Made by a program: the position numbers and the translations under genes. From Acidobacteriota bacterium (GTDB lineage: Bacteria > Acidobacteriota > Vicinamibacteria > Vicinamibacterales > SCN-69-37): a stretch of DNA of 49,250 nucleotides. Position 1 is the stretch's first letter, and each line of letters starts with the position of its first letter. Under the pieces are notes generated by a model. That model did not search any database, was not told where the DNA came from, and worked only from the letters and a program-made list of their open reading frames with translations. The stretch is from assembly GCA_013203475.1 (NCBI GenBank), contig JABMNV010000225.1, positions 1-49,250 of the forward strand, written 5' to 3'. This document shows positions 25,632-33,661 of this stretch, in pieces.

Positions 25632-26613
25632 GCCCCTATTGTTATCGGAACACGATGTACGGCGCGTGCTGCCCATGCAGGACTTGATTGAGGCGATGGC
25701 GTCTGCGCTGTCGGAGTACTCGGCTCGCCGTGTGGCGCAGCCTGTGCGCACGGTGCTCGAGGTGGGCCCCGAGCGATCGTACTTCGGAGTCATGCCGGCC
25801 GTGATCGACCGTCCGGCAGCCATGGGCGCCAAACTGGTGACCGTCTACGCCGCCAACCATGCCCTGGGCCTGACGTCGCACTTGGCGACGATCATCCTGA
25901 TGGATCCAGCGACTGGCGCGCTGGTCGCGCTGCTGGACGGCCGCTACATTACCGAAGCCCGCACGGCTGCGGTGTCGGCGGTGTCGGTGGACCGGCTCGC
26001 GAGAGCCGGTGCCCATCGGCTCGCGATTCTGGGGAGCGGCGTCCAGGCCCGCAGCCATCTGGACGCCATCCGCCACGTACGCGCCATTGACGATGTGCGG
26101 GTGTGGAGCCCGAAGGCGGCAAGCCGAGAGGCATTCGCCTCGTCCGCAGGGGCCGAGACCGGCCTGAGCGTGCGCGCGATGGCCGATGCCGCGTCGGCCA
26201 CTGCCGACGCCGACATTGTCGTGATCGTAACGGCCTCACCGACTGCCGTCGTCCGTGACGAAGACATCGCCCCGGGCACGCACATCTGTGCAGTCGGGGC
26301 TTGTCGGCCGACGCAACGGGAGATGCCGACCGGCTTGATGGCTCGCGCCAGGCTCTATGTCGACTCGCGCGAAGCGGCGATCGTCGAAGCGGGTGACATC
26401 GTGCTGCCACTGGCCGAGGGAGCCTTTGGCGTAGAGCACATTGTGGGAGAGCTTGGCGCGCTGGTGCTCGGGCACTGCGAGGGCCGGCAATCTGACGAAG
26501 ACATCACGATCTTCAAGTCACTCGGCATGGCAGTGGAAGACGTGGTCGCGGCGCAACTGGCAGTGGAGCGCGCACACGCTGCCGGCCTGGGGACGAGGTT
26601 CTCATTGTCGTGA
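25630..26613 (+). CDS. Ornithine cyclodeaminase/mu-crystallin-family reductase
   Basis: A 327-residue member of the OCD/mu-crystallin family. The NAD(P) loop is LAILGSGVQARSH (about 134-146), preceded by LLDGRYITEARTAAVSAVSVDRLA and followed by DADIVVIVTASPT and ITIFKSLGMAVEDVVAA. Besides ornithine cyclodeaminase, the family includes delta-1-pyrroline-2-carboxylate reductases, which return cyclic imines to proline. Beside a proline-racemase-family gene, that reductase role is more likely, by inference. The ATG at 25630 overlaps the divergent racemase ATG; an upstream ATG at 25618 is possible but overlaps the -10 candidate. The stop overlaps the GTG of the next gene as GTGA. Confidence 0.9.
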   Translation: MPLLLSEHDVRRVLPMQDLIEAMASALSEYSARRVAQPVRTVLEVGPERSYFGVMPAVIDRPAAMGAKLVTVYAANHALGLTSHLATIILMDPATGALVALLDGRYITEARTAAVSAVSVDRLARAGAHRLAILGSGVQARSHLDAIRHVRAIDDVRVWSPKAASREAFASSAGAETGLSVRAMADAASATADADIVVIVTASPTAVVRDEDIAPGTHICAVGACRPTQREMPTGLMARARLYVDSREAAIVEAGDIVLPLAEGAFGVEHIVGELGALVLGHCEGRQSDEDITIFKSLGMAVEDVVAAQLAVERAHAAGLGTRFSLS

Positions 26614-27827
26614 AGGGACCAGTGCTGACGCTCGTCTTCCTGCTCGTGGCCTCACCGCTCAGGGTCGGCGGGGTCGCACCGCAGGAGGCCGAGTCTGCCA
26701 CAGCGTACGTCGCCGCCTACAACCTCAACTATGACGAGGCGTTGCGAATCGCGCGGTTGGGCGTCAACGCGCAGCCAGACGAGCCTGTCGCGCATCGAAC
26801 ACTGGCGACCATCGTGTGGATGCATATGCTGTTCACCCGTGGTGGCGCCACGATCGACCACTACCTTGGTGGCCTGACGTCGTCTCAGATCACACTGCCT
26901 CCTCCGCCAGCGCAACAAGATGCTGAGTTTCGCGAACATCTGCAGAAAGCCATCACATTGTCGGAGGCGGCAGTGCGGCGTAACTCAGGGGATGTCTCCG
27001 CCCGTTACAACCTTGGCGCGACGTATGGGCTGCAGGCCTCGTATATCGCAACCGTCGAAGGAAGGGTCACTGCGGCATTTGGAGCGGCCAAACGCGCCTA
27101 CAACGCGCATGAGTGGGTACTCGACCGCGCACCAGACCGTCAGGAAGCGGGCCTGGTCGTAGGCACGTATCGTTATGCCGTGGCCGCGCTGTCCATGCCC
27201 AAACGTCTGGTGGCGTACCTGGCGGGGTTTGGGGGCGGCAAAGAACGGGGCCTCAAGCAAATTGAAGCCGCCGCCACTCGCCCGTTGACCCGGCCTGATG
27301 CCCTGATTGCTCTGGCGCTGATGTACAGCCGGGAGGCGCGGCAGACCGACGCACTCGGCATTCTCAAAGAATTGGCCGCCCAGTTCCCGGAGAATCGGCT
27401 GCTTCAACTGGAAATTGGATCGGCCGCCTGGCGGGCGGGGCTGGCCTCCGAGGCCGAGGCCGTGCTGACCGCCGGACTCGCATGGCACGATCGTGATCCT
27501 CAGCCCAAGACGCCGGGCGAACGGGCCCTGTGGCTGTACAAACGGGGCATGGCTCGTGTCTCGCTGAACCATCTCGATGCGGCCGTCGGCGACCTGGACC
27601 TGGCTCTCACGAACGATCCGACCGGGTGGGTGCGTGGGCGCATCCACCTTGAACTGGGAAAAGTCGCCGATCTGCGCGGGCAACGCGCCGCCGCACTCAC
27701 CGAATACCTCAGCGCCAGCGCTCTGTGTCAGACCCACCAGGACCCCTGGTGCATCGAGCAGGCAGGACAGTGGCGGAAAGAGCCATTTCGGTTCTCAAAA
27801 GAATCAGACGGCACGGACTTCTCGTAG
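26610..27827 (+). CDS. Exported TPR protein of unknown function
   Basis: A 405-residue protein with an N-terminal signal peptide (GPVLTLVFLLVASPLRVGG) and TPR-like helical repeats. Repeats are clearest at about residues 27-60, 118-150 and 230-390, for example AVGDLDLALTNDPTGWVRGR and LIALALMYSREARQTDALGI. A proline patch, TLPPPPAQQ, lies near residue 95. It begins at a GTG overlapping the cyclodeaminase-like stop by four bases, which suggests coupled translation, although no metabolic link is obvious. The C-terminal WCIEQAGQWRKEPF region has no motif I recognise. Probably a periplasmic scaffold. Confidence 0.7.
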   Translation: MKGPVLTLVFLLVASPLRVGGVAPQEAESATAYVAAYNLNYDEALRIARLGVNAQPDEPVAHRTLATIVWMHMLFTRGGATIDHYLGGLTSSQITLPPPPAQQDAEFREHLQKAITLSEAAVRRNSGDVSARYNLGATYGLQASYIATVEGRVTAAFGAAKRAYNAHEWVLDRAPDRQEAGLVVGTYRYAVAALSMPKRLVAYLAGFGGGKERGLKQIEAAATRPLTRPDALIALALMYSREARQTDALGILKELAAQFPENRLLQLEIGSAAWRAGLASEAEAVLTAGLAWHDRDPQPKTPGERALWLYKRGMARVSLNHLDAAVGDLDLALTNDPTGWVRGRIHLELGKVADLRGQRAAALTEYLSASALCQTHQDPWCIEQAGQWRKEPFRFSKESDGTDFS

Positions 27828-27852
27828 ACTCATAGCAGGACCTATATTCTTC

Positions 27853-28353
27853 ATGTCATCTGCCAAGAGCTGGCTCAAGATCGTTCTCGTCCTCATCGTG
27901 CTGCTGATGCTGGGGATGTGTGCGATCGCGGGAGCCGGCGTCTATTTCGTTTCTCAGCACGTCAGCACATCGACAGTCTCGAGTGGCAGTGCTCTGAAGC
28001 AGTTTGACGAGATGAAGGCCCAATTCAAGGGCCAGATGCCCCTCCTTGAGATCGACAGCCGTGATCGCGTCAAGCGCCTACGGGACCTGAGCGAGCTACC
28101 CAGTGCGCCCACCAGAGCCACGACCTTGGGGATCATGATCTGGGACCCAGATGATGAACGTCTGGTAAATCTCAAGCTGCCGCTCTGGATTCTCGAGATG
28201 GGACGACAGCACGTTGACATCGGCACGGGACCTGACGGCTTTGATCTCCGTCGGTTGCAATTGGACGTCAAAGAGATTGCGCGCGTGGGGCCACTCCTGA
28301 TTGCCGATGTCCACACGGACTCTGGCGAGCGCGTGCTTCTTTGGACTCAATAG
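27853..28353 (+). CDS. Small single-pass membrane protein
   Basis: A 166-residue protein with one long hydrophobic segment (residues 8-31, VLVLIVLLMLGMCAIAGAG) and a soluble domain beyond it. The rest has charged and beta-like parts (TTLGIMIWDPDDERLVNLKL, LPLWILEMGRQHVDIG). I recognise no family. The start is decided by the membrane helix and a TATATT at 27843-27848, four bases upstream, so the message may be almost leaderless; the spacing is unusual. It ends three bases before the 3' end of the convergent tRNA-Glu gene. Confidence 0.6.
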   Translation: MSSAKSWLKIVLVLIVLLMLGMCAIAGAGVYFVSQHVSTSTVSSGSALKQFDEMKAQFKGQMPLLEIDSRDRVKRLRDLSELPSAPTRATTLGIMIWDPDDERLVNLKLPLWILEMGRQHVDIGTGPDGFDLRRLQLDVKEIARVGPLLIADVHTDSGERVLLWTQ

Positions 28354-28356
28354 AAG

Positions 28357-28431
28357 TGGTAGCGGTACGGGGACTTGAACCCCGGTTCCGTGGTTGAGAA
28401 CCACGTGTCCTAACCCCTAGACGATACCGCC
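28357..28431 (-). tRNA. tRNA-Glu (anticodon CTC)
   Basis: A 75-base cloverleaf reads on the minus strand. The acceptor arms are GGCGGTA and TACCGCT, with a G-U first pair. The anticodon stem is CGTGG/CCACG with loop TTCTCAA, giving CTC for GAG codons. The T arm is CGGGG-TTCAAGT-CCCCG, and the 3' ACCA is encoded. A good promoter lies upstream at 28452-28481. Confidence 0.96.
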
Positions 28432-28451
28432 ATGTGGCAACAAGAACATTG

Positions 28452-28481
28452 AAAGTAGCACCGTGGCAAGGAGGCGGTCAA
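28452..28481 (-). promoter_or_regulatory. Promoter of tRNA-Glu
   Basis: On the minus strand TTGACC (28476-28481) and TACTTT (28452-28457) are separated by 18 bases, with the tRNA 20 bases downstream of the -10. This is the best -35/-10 pair in the window, and its -10 again fits TANNNT. Confidence 0.6.
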
Positions 28482-28506
28482 GTCAGCGATAATGGACGGG
28501 ATAGCC

Positions 28507-29280
28507 ATGACTGAATTCCGCTGCTCCGTTCTTCTCTTGATTCTGACTCTCGCCATCTCCACCACGGGAGCGGCCTGCGGGTCGGCGTCGTCACCACCCA
28601 CACCCGCCGTGACGGAAGCGAAAATGGTTGACCAGGCCACCGCCGGTTCCATCAGCGGACGCGTCAACTTCACCGGCGAGGCTCCGCGACCGGAACTCCT
28701 GCGAATGGGAACCGATGCCGCCTGCGTGGCGGGCTCAGGTCCGAATCCTCAAAGCCAGGCCGTCTTGATCGGGACCGATGGCGGACTGAAGAACACGTTC
28801 GTCTACATCAAAGACTCATTCGACGAGTACACGTTCGAGATGCCGACGGGCGCCGTGACCATGGACCAGCAGGGCTGCGTCTACGTCCCTCGGGTCTTCG
28901 GGGTACGTGTCGGCCAGCCCATCGAGATTCTGAACAGTGACGCCACGGTGCACAACGTACACGCGCTCCCCATGATGAATCAGGAATTCAACGAGAGCCA
29001 GCCACGCCAGGGCATGCGCACATCGAAAATTTTTACGGTTCCCGAGGTGATGGTACGTTTCAAGTGTGACTTCCACGGCTGGATGGCCGCGCACGTCGGC
29101 GTGATGAGCCACCCGTTTTTCGCCGTCACCGATGCGATCGGCCGCTTCGACATCGGGGGCCTGCCGCCGGGCACGTACACGCTTGAGGCATGGCACGAAA
29201 CGTTCGGTACGCGTACACAACAAGTCACAATCGGCGCGAGCAGCCAGCAGACTGTGGCGCTGACGTTCAACGCATCGTGA
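28507..29280 (+). CDS. Cupredoxin-like protein with carboxypeptidase-regulatory-like domain
   Basis: A 257-residue exported protein with a signal sequence ending near GAACGS, perhaps a lipoprotein at Cys24. A cupredoxin-like domain carries probable type I copper ligands: a His in NSDATVHNVHAL (149 or 152), Cys187 and His190 in FKCDFHGWM, and a Met (193 or 200). Two further cysteines (73 and 124) could form a disulfide. The C-terminal GRFDIGGLPPGTYTLEAWHE is a carboxypeptidase-regulatory-like segment. The gene overlaps ctaB by GTGA, followed by a DUF420 gene, so a role in copper delivery or electron transfer to cytochrome oxidase is likely. An ATG at 28492 is also possible, but 28507 sits directly before the signal. 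Confidence 0.82.
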   Translation: MTEFRCSVLLLILTLAISTTGAACGSASSPPTPAVTEAKMVDQATAGSISGRVNFTGEAPRPELLRMGTDAACVAGSGPNPQSQAVLIGTDGGLKNTFVYIKDSFDEYTFEMPTGAVTMDQQGCVYVPRVFGVRVGQPIEILNSDATVHNVHALPMMNQEFNESQPRQGMRTSKIFTVPEVMVRFKCDFHGWMAAHVGVMSHPFFAVTDAIGRFDIGGLPPGTYTLEAWHETFGTRTQQVTIGASSQQTVALTFNAS

Positions 29281-30158
29281 GTACCACCATCGCCGCCTCG
29301 CCGTCACGAGTGGCCGACTGGATCACGCTGGCAAAGATCCGCGTGAACGCCTTGGTGGTGGCCACTACCGGCGGCGGGTACTACATGGCGGCCCAGGGAG
29401 ACGTGGACCTGATCCGCCTGGCGGTCACCTGCGCGGGCACGGCGCTGGTGGCCGGAGGCGCTGCCGCATTCAATCAGGTCTCCGAGCGCGATACCGACGC
29501 CCTGATGGAGCGCACCAAACGTCGACCCGTGGCTGGGCAGCGCATGTCCCCACAGGAGGGCCGGGTGGTCAGCGCGATTCTCTCTGCTGCTGGTCTCGGC
29601 ATCCTGGGTGGCGCGGTGAGCCTGCTGGCCGCCGGCGTCGCGCTTGCCACGTTGTTCAGCTACGTCCTCTGCTATACACCTCTGAAACGGTATACGTCAC
29701 TGGCCACCATCGTCGGCGCCGTTCCCGGTGCGCTTCCTCCCATGATCGGGTGGGCCGCCGGACGGGGGTCGATCGATGAAGTGGCCGGATGGTCACTGTT
29801 CTTCATCATGTTCATCTGGCAGTTGCCGCACTTCCTGGCCATTGCCTGGATCTACCGAGAGGACTACGGCCGCGCAGGGCTCCCGATGTTGCCGGTCATT
29901 GATCACTCGGGAATCATGACTGGTCGTCAATCGGTGCTCTGGGCCGCCACGCTGCTGCCGGTCAGCGTGCTGCCCACAGTGGCCGGGTTGGCCAGTCAGA
30001 CGTACGGGATCGGCGTGCTCATCCTCGGCCTGTTCCAGTTCGGCCTCACCATCAAGTTCGCCTTCTCGCGCACACAGGGCAATGCCCGACTGGTGTTCTA
30101 CGCGTCGATCATCTACCTGCCACTGCTGTGGGCGCTGATGGCGTTCGCCAAGACGTAA
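29277..30158 (+). CDS. ctaB: Protohaem IX farnesyltransferase (haem O synthase)
   Basis: A 293-residue membrane prenyltransferase of the UbiA family that attaches farnesyl to haem B to make haem O for terminal oxidases. The first Asp-rich motif is NQVSERDTDALMERTKRRP (about residue 62), diagnostic for CtaB/CyoE. The second catalytic loop is HFLAIAWIYREDYGRAGLPML. About eight or nine hydrophobic helices are visible. The GTG at 29277 overlaps the cupredoxin gene's stop, which decides the start against a longer open frame beginning 87 bases upstream. A DUF420 gene follows 16 bases after the stop. No oxidase subunits are inside the window. Confidence 0.95.
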   Translation: MSTTIAASPSRVADWITLAKIRVNALVVATTGGGYYMAAQGDVDLIRLAVTCAGTALVAGGAAAFNQVSERDTDALMERTKRRPVAGQRMSPQEGRVVSAILSAAGLGILGGAVSLLAAGVALATLFSYVLCYTPLKRYTSLATIVGAVPGALPPMIGWAAGRGSIDEVAGWSLFFIMFIWQLPHFLAIAWIYREDYGRAGLPMLPVIDHSGIMTGRQSVLWAATLLPVSVLPTVAGLASQTYGIGVLILGLFQFGLTIKFAFSRTQGNARLVFYASIIYLPLLWALMAFAKT

Positions 30159-30174
30159 GGAGTCGGCACATCCC

Positions 30175-30600
30175 ATGTTTTCTGTCACCGACCTGCCCGC
30201 GCTCAACGCATCACTCAACGCCCTGTGCACGGTGCTGTTGGTCATCGCGGTCATGCACGTGAAGGCGGGACGTATCGAACAACATCGCCGCACGATGTTG
30301 ATGGCGTTCACCACGTCGGTCCTGTTCCTGGTGTCGTATGTCGCGTATCACGCGCAGGTGGGCTCGAAACCGTTTCTCGGGACGGGCCTGATCCGCACCG
30401 TCTATTTCGCCATCCTGATCCCGCATGTGATCCTGGCCGCCGCAGTGGTCCCGCTCGCGCTCGTGACCTTGCGACGGGGACTGCGGCGCGACGACGCGCG
30501 TCACCGCGCGATCGCGAAGTGGACGTTTCCGATCTGGCTCTTCGTCTCGGTCACCGGAGTCATCGTCTATCTGATGTTGTACTGGCTACCGACGTCCTGA
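30175..30600 (+). CDS. DUF420-family membrane protein (CtaM-like)
   Basis: A 141-residue membrane protein with four hydrophobic segments, belonging to DUF420. Characterised relatives in Firmicutes (CtaM) are needed for assembly of haem-A-containing oxidases. Typical features are the opening PALNASLNALCTVLLVIAV, HRRTMLMAF, LVSYVAYHAQVG, and two later His-bearing helices (IPHVILAAAVVPLALVTL and HRAIAKWTFPIWLFVSVTGV). Position directly behind ctaB supports an oxidase-assembly role. The last 41 bases overlap the convergent metzincin gene. Confidence 0.88.
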   Translation: MFSVTDLPALNASLNALCTVLLVIAVMHVKAGRIEQHRRTMLMAFTTSVLFLVSYVAYHAQVGSKPFLGTGLIRTVYFAILIPHVILAAAVVPLALVTLRRGLRRDDARHRAIAKWTFPIWLFVSVTGVIVYLMLYWLPTS

Positions 30601-31993
30601 GATTCGCGATCGTCAGCGCGGTGTTGTTGAGCGTCCGCCGGTTGTCGGCATCGCAACCCGTGTCCAGATTACCCGGGCCACAGTCCGTTCGGGTGCCTTC
30701 GACCACACCGAGCGGTGGAGGCACGCCCGGCAGGAACCACAGCTGTGGCAGACACCGGAAGGCGCCGCCAAGGCACGGCGTCGTCAGGCGATTCTCAGGA
30801 TTCGACCACGCCAGGAGTCGACTGCACGAGAATCCCTGCACCGAACACTGATCGTTGTACGACATGATCGTCCGCCAACGCGCGCCCACGGCAGGATTGG
30901 CATACCCGTGCGCGTAGGTGAACGGACGGGTGGCCGTGCTGACATACCAATCGTGCTGCGCCCCCATGTTGTGCCCAAGTTCATGCGCGAAGGTGTAGTT
31001 CGGGCTGAGACACGCGGTGTCGGTCACGCTATATCCAAATGGCTCAAAGGCTGTGGAGACCGTGGTCATCACGTACGCGATGCCGCACGCGCTTGGGGAT
31101 GTTGGATGAATCAGCATCGCGACCAGGTCCGCTCCGTACTGGTTCCGCAATGCCTCCACACCACCGAGTCCGGTGCCGGAGCCTGACCTGACACGGGACA
31201 GGTTGGTGCCAAACGAACTGACTTCGGTATAGGTGACAGGCGCGGTGTGGACCAACCGCAGACGCTGGACCACGTCACTGTTGGCGTAGGACGTGTTGGT
31301 TTCGCTGATCGACAGGTTGATCAGGTTCAACATCGCGGCCTGACTCCCGGCGTGGAGTTGTGCGGTGGCTGTATAGATCACCATCACATCAATCACACCG
31401 GCCGAGTCGGCCATCGTGGCCGCGTCTGCCGTGGACAAACCATCGGCGTCAGGCAGCACCACCTCCACGGGTTCGGCTTCGGGCGGCAATTGGGACGTGT
31501 CGATCTGCGTGATGAGGTGCATTTGCCCCGAGGCCTGCGGATTGGCGAGCCGTGCCGCTTCTGACGCGGGGCGAATCTGAAACTGGCCGTCAGGCGTCGA
31601 CAACGTCCCGGCCAATAGGCCGCCCCCGTAGACGAGCGTGACCGCACTGAGCGGTGCGCCCGACACGTGGCCGACCCAGGTGACCCCGTCGGCATTGGCG
31701 TCAAATCGATCAAACACGGCGTCAACAAACGCATCCGGGAACAATTCGAGCGTCAGGCCCGGTTCCCGAGCGAGTTGCGCACGGACGCGGGGGTCAGGAA
31801 GCGTCGCCACGTCGATCGCCACCGCCCGCGACCGGATCGCCCCCGCCACGCCTGACGCCACCGATTGCAGCGTGGCATCAGTCGAGAGTGGACTGAGCGG
31901 AGCCGCCGCCGGACCTTTCAAGAACACGCCCAGCGCCACGAACAGGGCCACGGCCGTCACCGGCACACGAGCTGAGATCAAGTTGTTGCGCAT
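30560..31993 (-). CDS. Secreted reprolysin-like metzincin protease
   Basis: A 477-residue zinc endopeptidase. After a signal peptide (residues 12-31) comes a propeptide-like region of about 170 residues (HVSGAPLSAVTLVYGGGLLAGTL is typical of this group). The catalytic domain begins near residue 200 (IDVMVIYTATAQLHAGSQA). The metzincin motif is HELGHNMGAQHD with zinc ligands His337, His341 and His347, followed by a Met-turn in RTIMSYNDQC. Extra cysteines (303, 328, and in CSVQGFSC and CLGGAFRC) probably form disulfides. It should be secreted and activated by propeptide removal. A GGAGGAG ribosome site lies seven bases before the ATG. It overlaps the DUF420 gene by 41 bases. Confidence 0.9.
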   Translation of the reverse strand: MRNNLISARVPVTAVALFVALGVFLKGPAAAPLSPLSTDATLQSVASGVAGAIRSRAVAIDVATLPDPRVRAQLAREPGLTLELFPDAFVDAVFDRFDANADGVTWVGHVSGAPLSAVTLVYGGGLLAGTLSTPDGQFQIRPASEAARLANPQASGQMHLITQIDTSQLPPEAEPVEVVLPDADGLSTADAATMADSAGVIDVMVIYTATAQLHAGSQAAMLNLINLSISETNTSYANSDVVQRLRLVHTAPVTYTEVSSFGTNLSRVRSGSGTGLGGVEALRNQYGADLVAMLIHPTSPSACGIAYVMTTVSTAFEPFGYSVTDTACLSPNYTFAHELGHNMGAQHDWYVSTATRPFTYAHGYANPAVGARWRTIMSYNDQCSVQGFSCSRLLAWSNPENRLTTPCLGGAFRCLPQLWFLPGVPPPLGVVEGTRTDCGPGNLDTGCDADNRRTLNNTALTIANLRTSVASTTSDRR

Positions 31994-32011
31994 GACGCTC
32001 CTCCAGCCGCT

Positions 32012-32017
32012 ACTATA
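32012..32017 (-). promoter_or_regulatory. -10 box of the metzincin gene
   Basis: Minus-strand TATAGT lies 18 bases before the ATG at 31993, leaving room for a short leader that contains GGAGGAG. This is a conventional, non-leaderless arrangement. Confidence 0.5.
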
Positions 32018-32030
32018 ACCGCGGACTCCC

Positions 32031-32036
32031 TATGGT
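32031..32036 (+). promoter_or_regulatory. -10 box of the outer-membrane protein gene
   Basis: TATGGT ends seven bases before the ATG at 32044, with no clear Shine-Dalgarno sequence between. Confidence 0.45.
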
Positions 32037-32043
32037 TCGAAGG

Positions 32044-33168
32044 ATGCACATGCGAACTGTTTCAAGCTATTCCTGCGCGGCGTCGCTCGTGGCCCTGCTG
32101 GCTGTCCTGCTGGTGCCCCAGCCCGGTTGGGCCCAGACCACGTCGGGCCAACCGCAGAGCAGTCGCTGGACATTCGAAGTCTACGGCGGCGGGGCGGCAC
32201 CAACGATATCCACCAGCGGCAGTCCGTTGACCACTTTTCCCATCGGCCCCTCCTTCACGACGGACGCCGGTCGCCCCAGTCGGCTTCAATCATCCTGGTA
32301 CTTCGGCGACGGTGCCAGGATGCTCAACGACGCCCTGGCTGAGTTCGCGCGCCTCAACGGCACGTCGTTCGCACGCGTGGTTTCCCTTGATGCCGCACTG
32401 ACGGCCAACGCGCTCAGCAAGTCTGGCGGCGCGACCTTCGGGGCCCGACTCGGACGTTCCCTGTCGCCGAAACTTGGGATTGAGATTGGCGTCGAACGTA
32501 GCAAGACGCCGCTCGCGTTCACAAACGCATTCACGAATGCACTCGAGGCATCGAGCAACAGTTTCCAGGCCGCGTTCCAGGACCTGCTCAACAGTGCGCC
32601 GGCCAGCGGCGTCGACGTGACCTCAACGCTCGACGTCTCCGGAGTCTCCGGCCGCGAGACGAGAGTGACCGGAGCCCTCAGGTATACCCTCGTCCAGAAC
32701 GGCAAGACGACGGCCTATGCCACCGTCGGCGGCGGACTGGCCATGGCGGACGGCGACGGGCCGGAAGCGACCCTGGTCGGCTCCTATGCCTTCAGGTACT
32801 TCGGCGCGTTTCCCATCCGCGAACGTGACCGCACCTTCATCCGGGTCGATCAGCCGGGCAAGACTGCCATGGCCATGGTCGGTGGAGGAATCACCTACGA
32901 CATGACTCCCCGGGTTGGTGTTCGGGTAGACGTCCGCATGTCACTGAGTGGCAACAAGGCGTCACTTCTGGTGAGCGGGTCGCCGGACATCACGGAACAG
33001 ACCACCGCTGCGGTGCTCAGTTCCGCGACAACGCCTGGCCTTCAGTTCAGCAGCCGCGCGGGCACTTTGTCCTCGCTCGGCGGCGCGAATTCGACGCTGA
33101 CGACATTTGTCGGCAGCGGGCGGAACCGGCACGGCAGCTTCACGATCGGACTCTTCCGGAGATTCTGA
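32044..33168 (+). CDS. Probable outer-membrane beta-barrel protein
   Basis: A 374-residue exported protein with a classical signal peptide (about residues 8-31, ending QPGWAQ). The mature part is beta-rich and ends in Phe (SFTIGLFRRF), the terminal signature recognised by the BAM machinery. Strand-like segments occur throughout, such as WTFEVYGGGAAPTI, KLGIEIGVERS, KTTAYATVGGGLAMA, KTAMAMVGGGITYDM and RVGVRVDVRMSL. I do not recognise a named family. I chose the ATG at 32044 because it sits seven bases after a TATGGT box; an ATG at 32032 overlaps that box. A DinB-like gene starts eight bases downstream. Confidence 0.65.
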   Translation: MHMRTVSSYSCAASLVALLAVLLVPQPGWAQTTSGQPQSSRWTFEVYGGGAAPTISTSGSPLTTFPIGPSFTTDAGRPSRLQSSWYFGDGARMLNDALAEFARLNGTSFARVVSLDAALTANALSKSGGATFGARLGRSLSPKLGIEIGVERSKTPLAFTNAFTNALEASSNSFQAAFQDLLNSAPASGVDVTSTLDVSGVSGRETRVTGALRYTLVQNGKTTAYATVGGGLAMADGDGPEATLVGSYAFRYFGAFPIRERDRTFIRVDQPGKTAMAMVGGGITYDMTPRVGVRVDVRMSLSGNKASLLVSGSPDITEQTTAAVLSSATTPGLQFSSRAGTLSSLGGANSTLTTFVGSGRNRHGSFTIGLFRRF

Positions 33169-33175
33169 GCACAGG

Positions 33176-33661
33176 ATGGAACACGTAACACAACTGTCGC
33201 TGAGACATTGCCTCGCCGCAGTGGCGTACCGCGGAGGAAAGGTCCTCCGGGATGTGCCGCGCGACTTCAGCCACTTCGCGCTGGACCCCCACGACGAGTC
33301 GTTTCGCACACCGGGTCAACTTCTCAGCCACCTCTGCGACTTGTACGACTGGGCCTTGTGCATGGCGAACGGTGAGTATCGCTGGAAGGACACGCCCCAG
33401 GGGGAATGGCCGGACGACGTGGCGCGGTTTTTTGCTGCGCTTGAACGACTCGACGCCGTGCTGGCGTCGGACGATGGCTTCAAGGGGTCACCGGAACGCA
33501 TCTTCCAGGGACCGATCGCCGACTCACTCACCCATATCGGCCAACTCGCCCTGCTCCGCCGAGCGGCAGGCGCCCCGATCAAGGGCGAAAACTACTATCG
33601 CGCCGAGATCGAAGCCGGCCGGGTCGGCGCGGAGCAGGCGACGCCGATTCGTGAATTCTGA
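33176..33661 (+). CDS. DinB-family protein
   Basis: A 161-residue protein of the DinB/YfiT-like four-helix superfamily. Such proteins bind a metal with three histidines and include thiol S-transferases; most have unknown substrates. Candidate ligands are the His in TPGQLLSHLCDLYDWAL and the His in DSLTHIGQLALLRRAAGAPI. A third His is not obvious. No signal peptide, so cytoplasmic. It follows the outer-membrane protein gene closely and its stop abuts the stop of the convergent beta-lactamase/NamZ gene with no gap. I chose the ATG at 33176 because an upstream ATG lies inside the previous gene. Unlike the DinB gene at 7546, it is intact. Confidence 0.75.
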   Translation: MEHVTQLSLRHCLAAVAYRGGKVLRDVPRDFSHFALDPHDESFRTPGQLLSHLCDLYDWALCMANGEYRWKDTPQGEWPDDVARFFAALERLDAVLASDDGFKGSPERIFQGPIADSLTHIGQLALLRRAAGAPIKGENYYRAEIEAGRVGAEQATPIREF

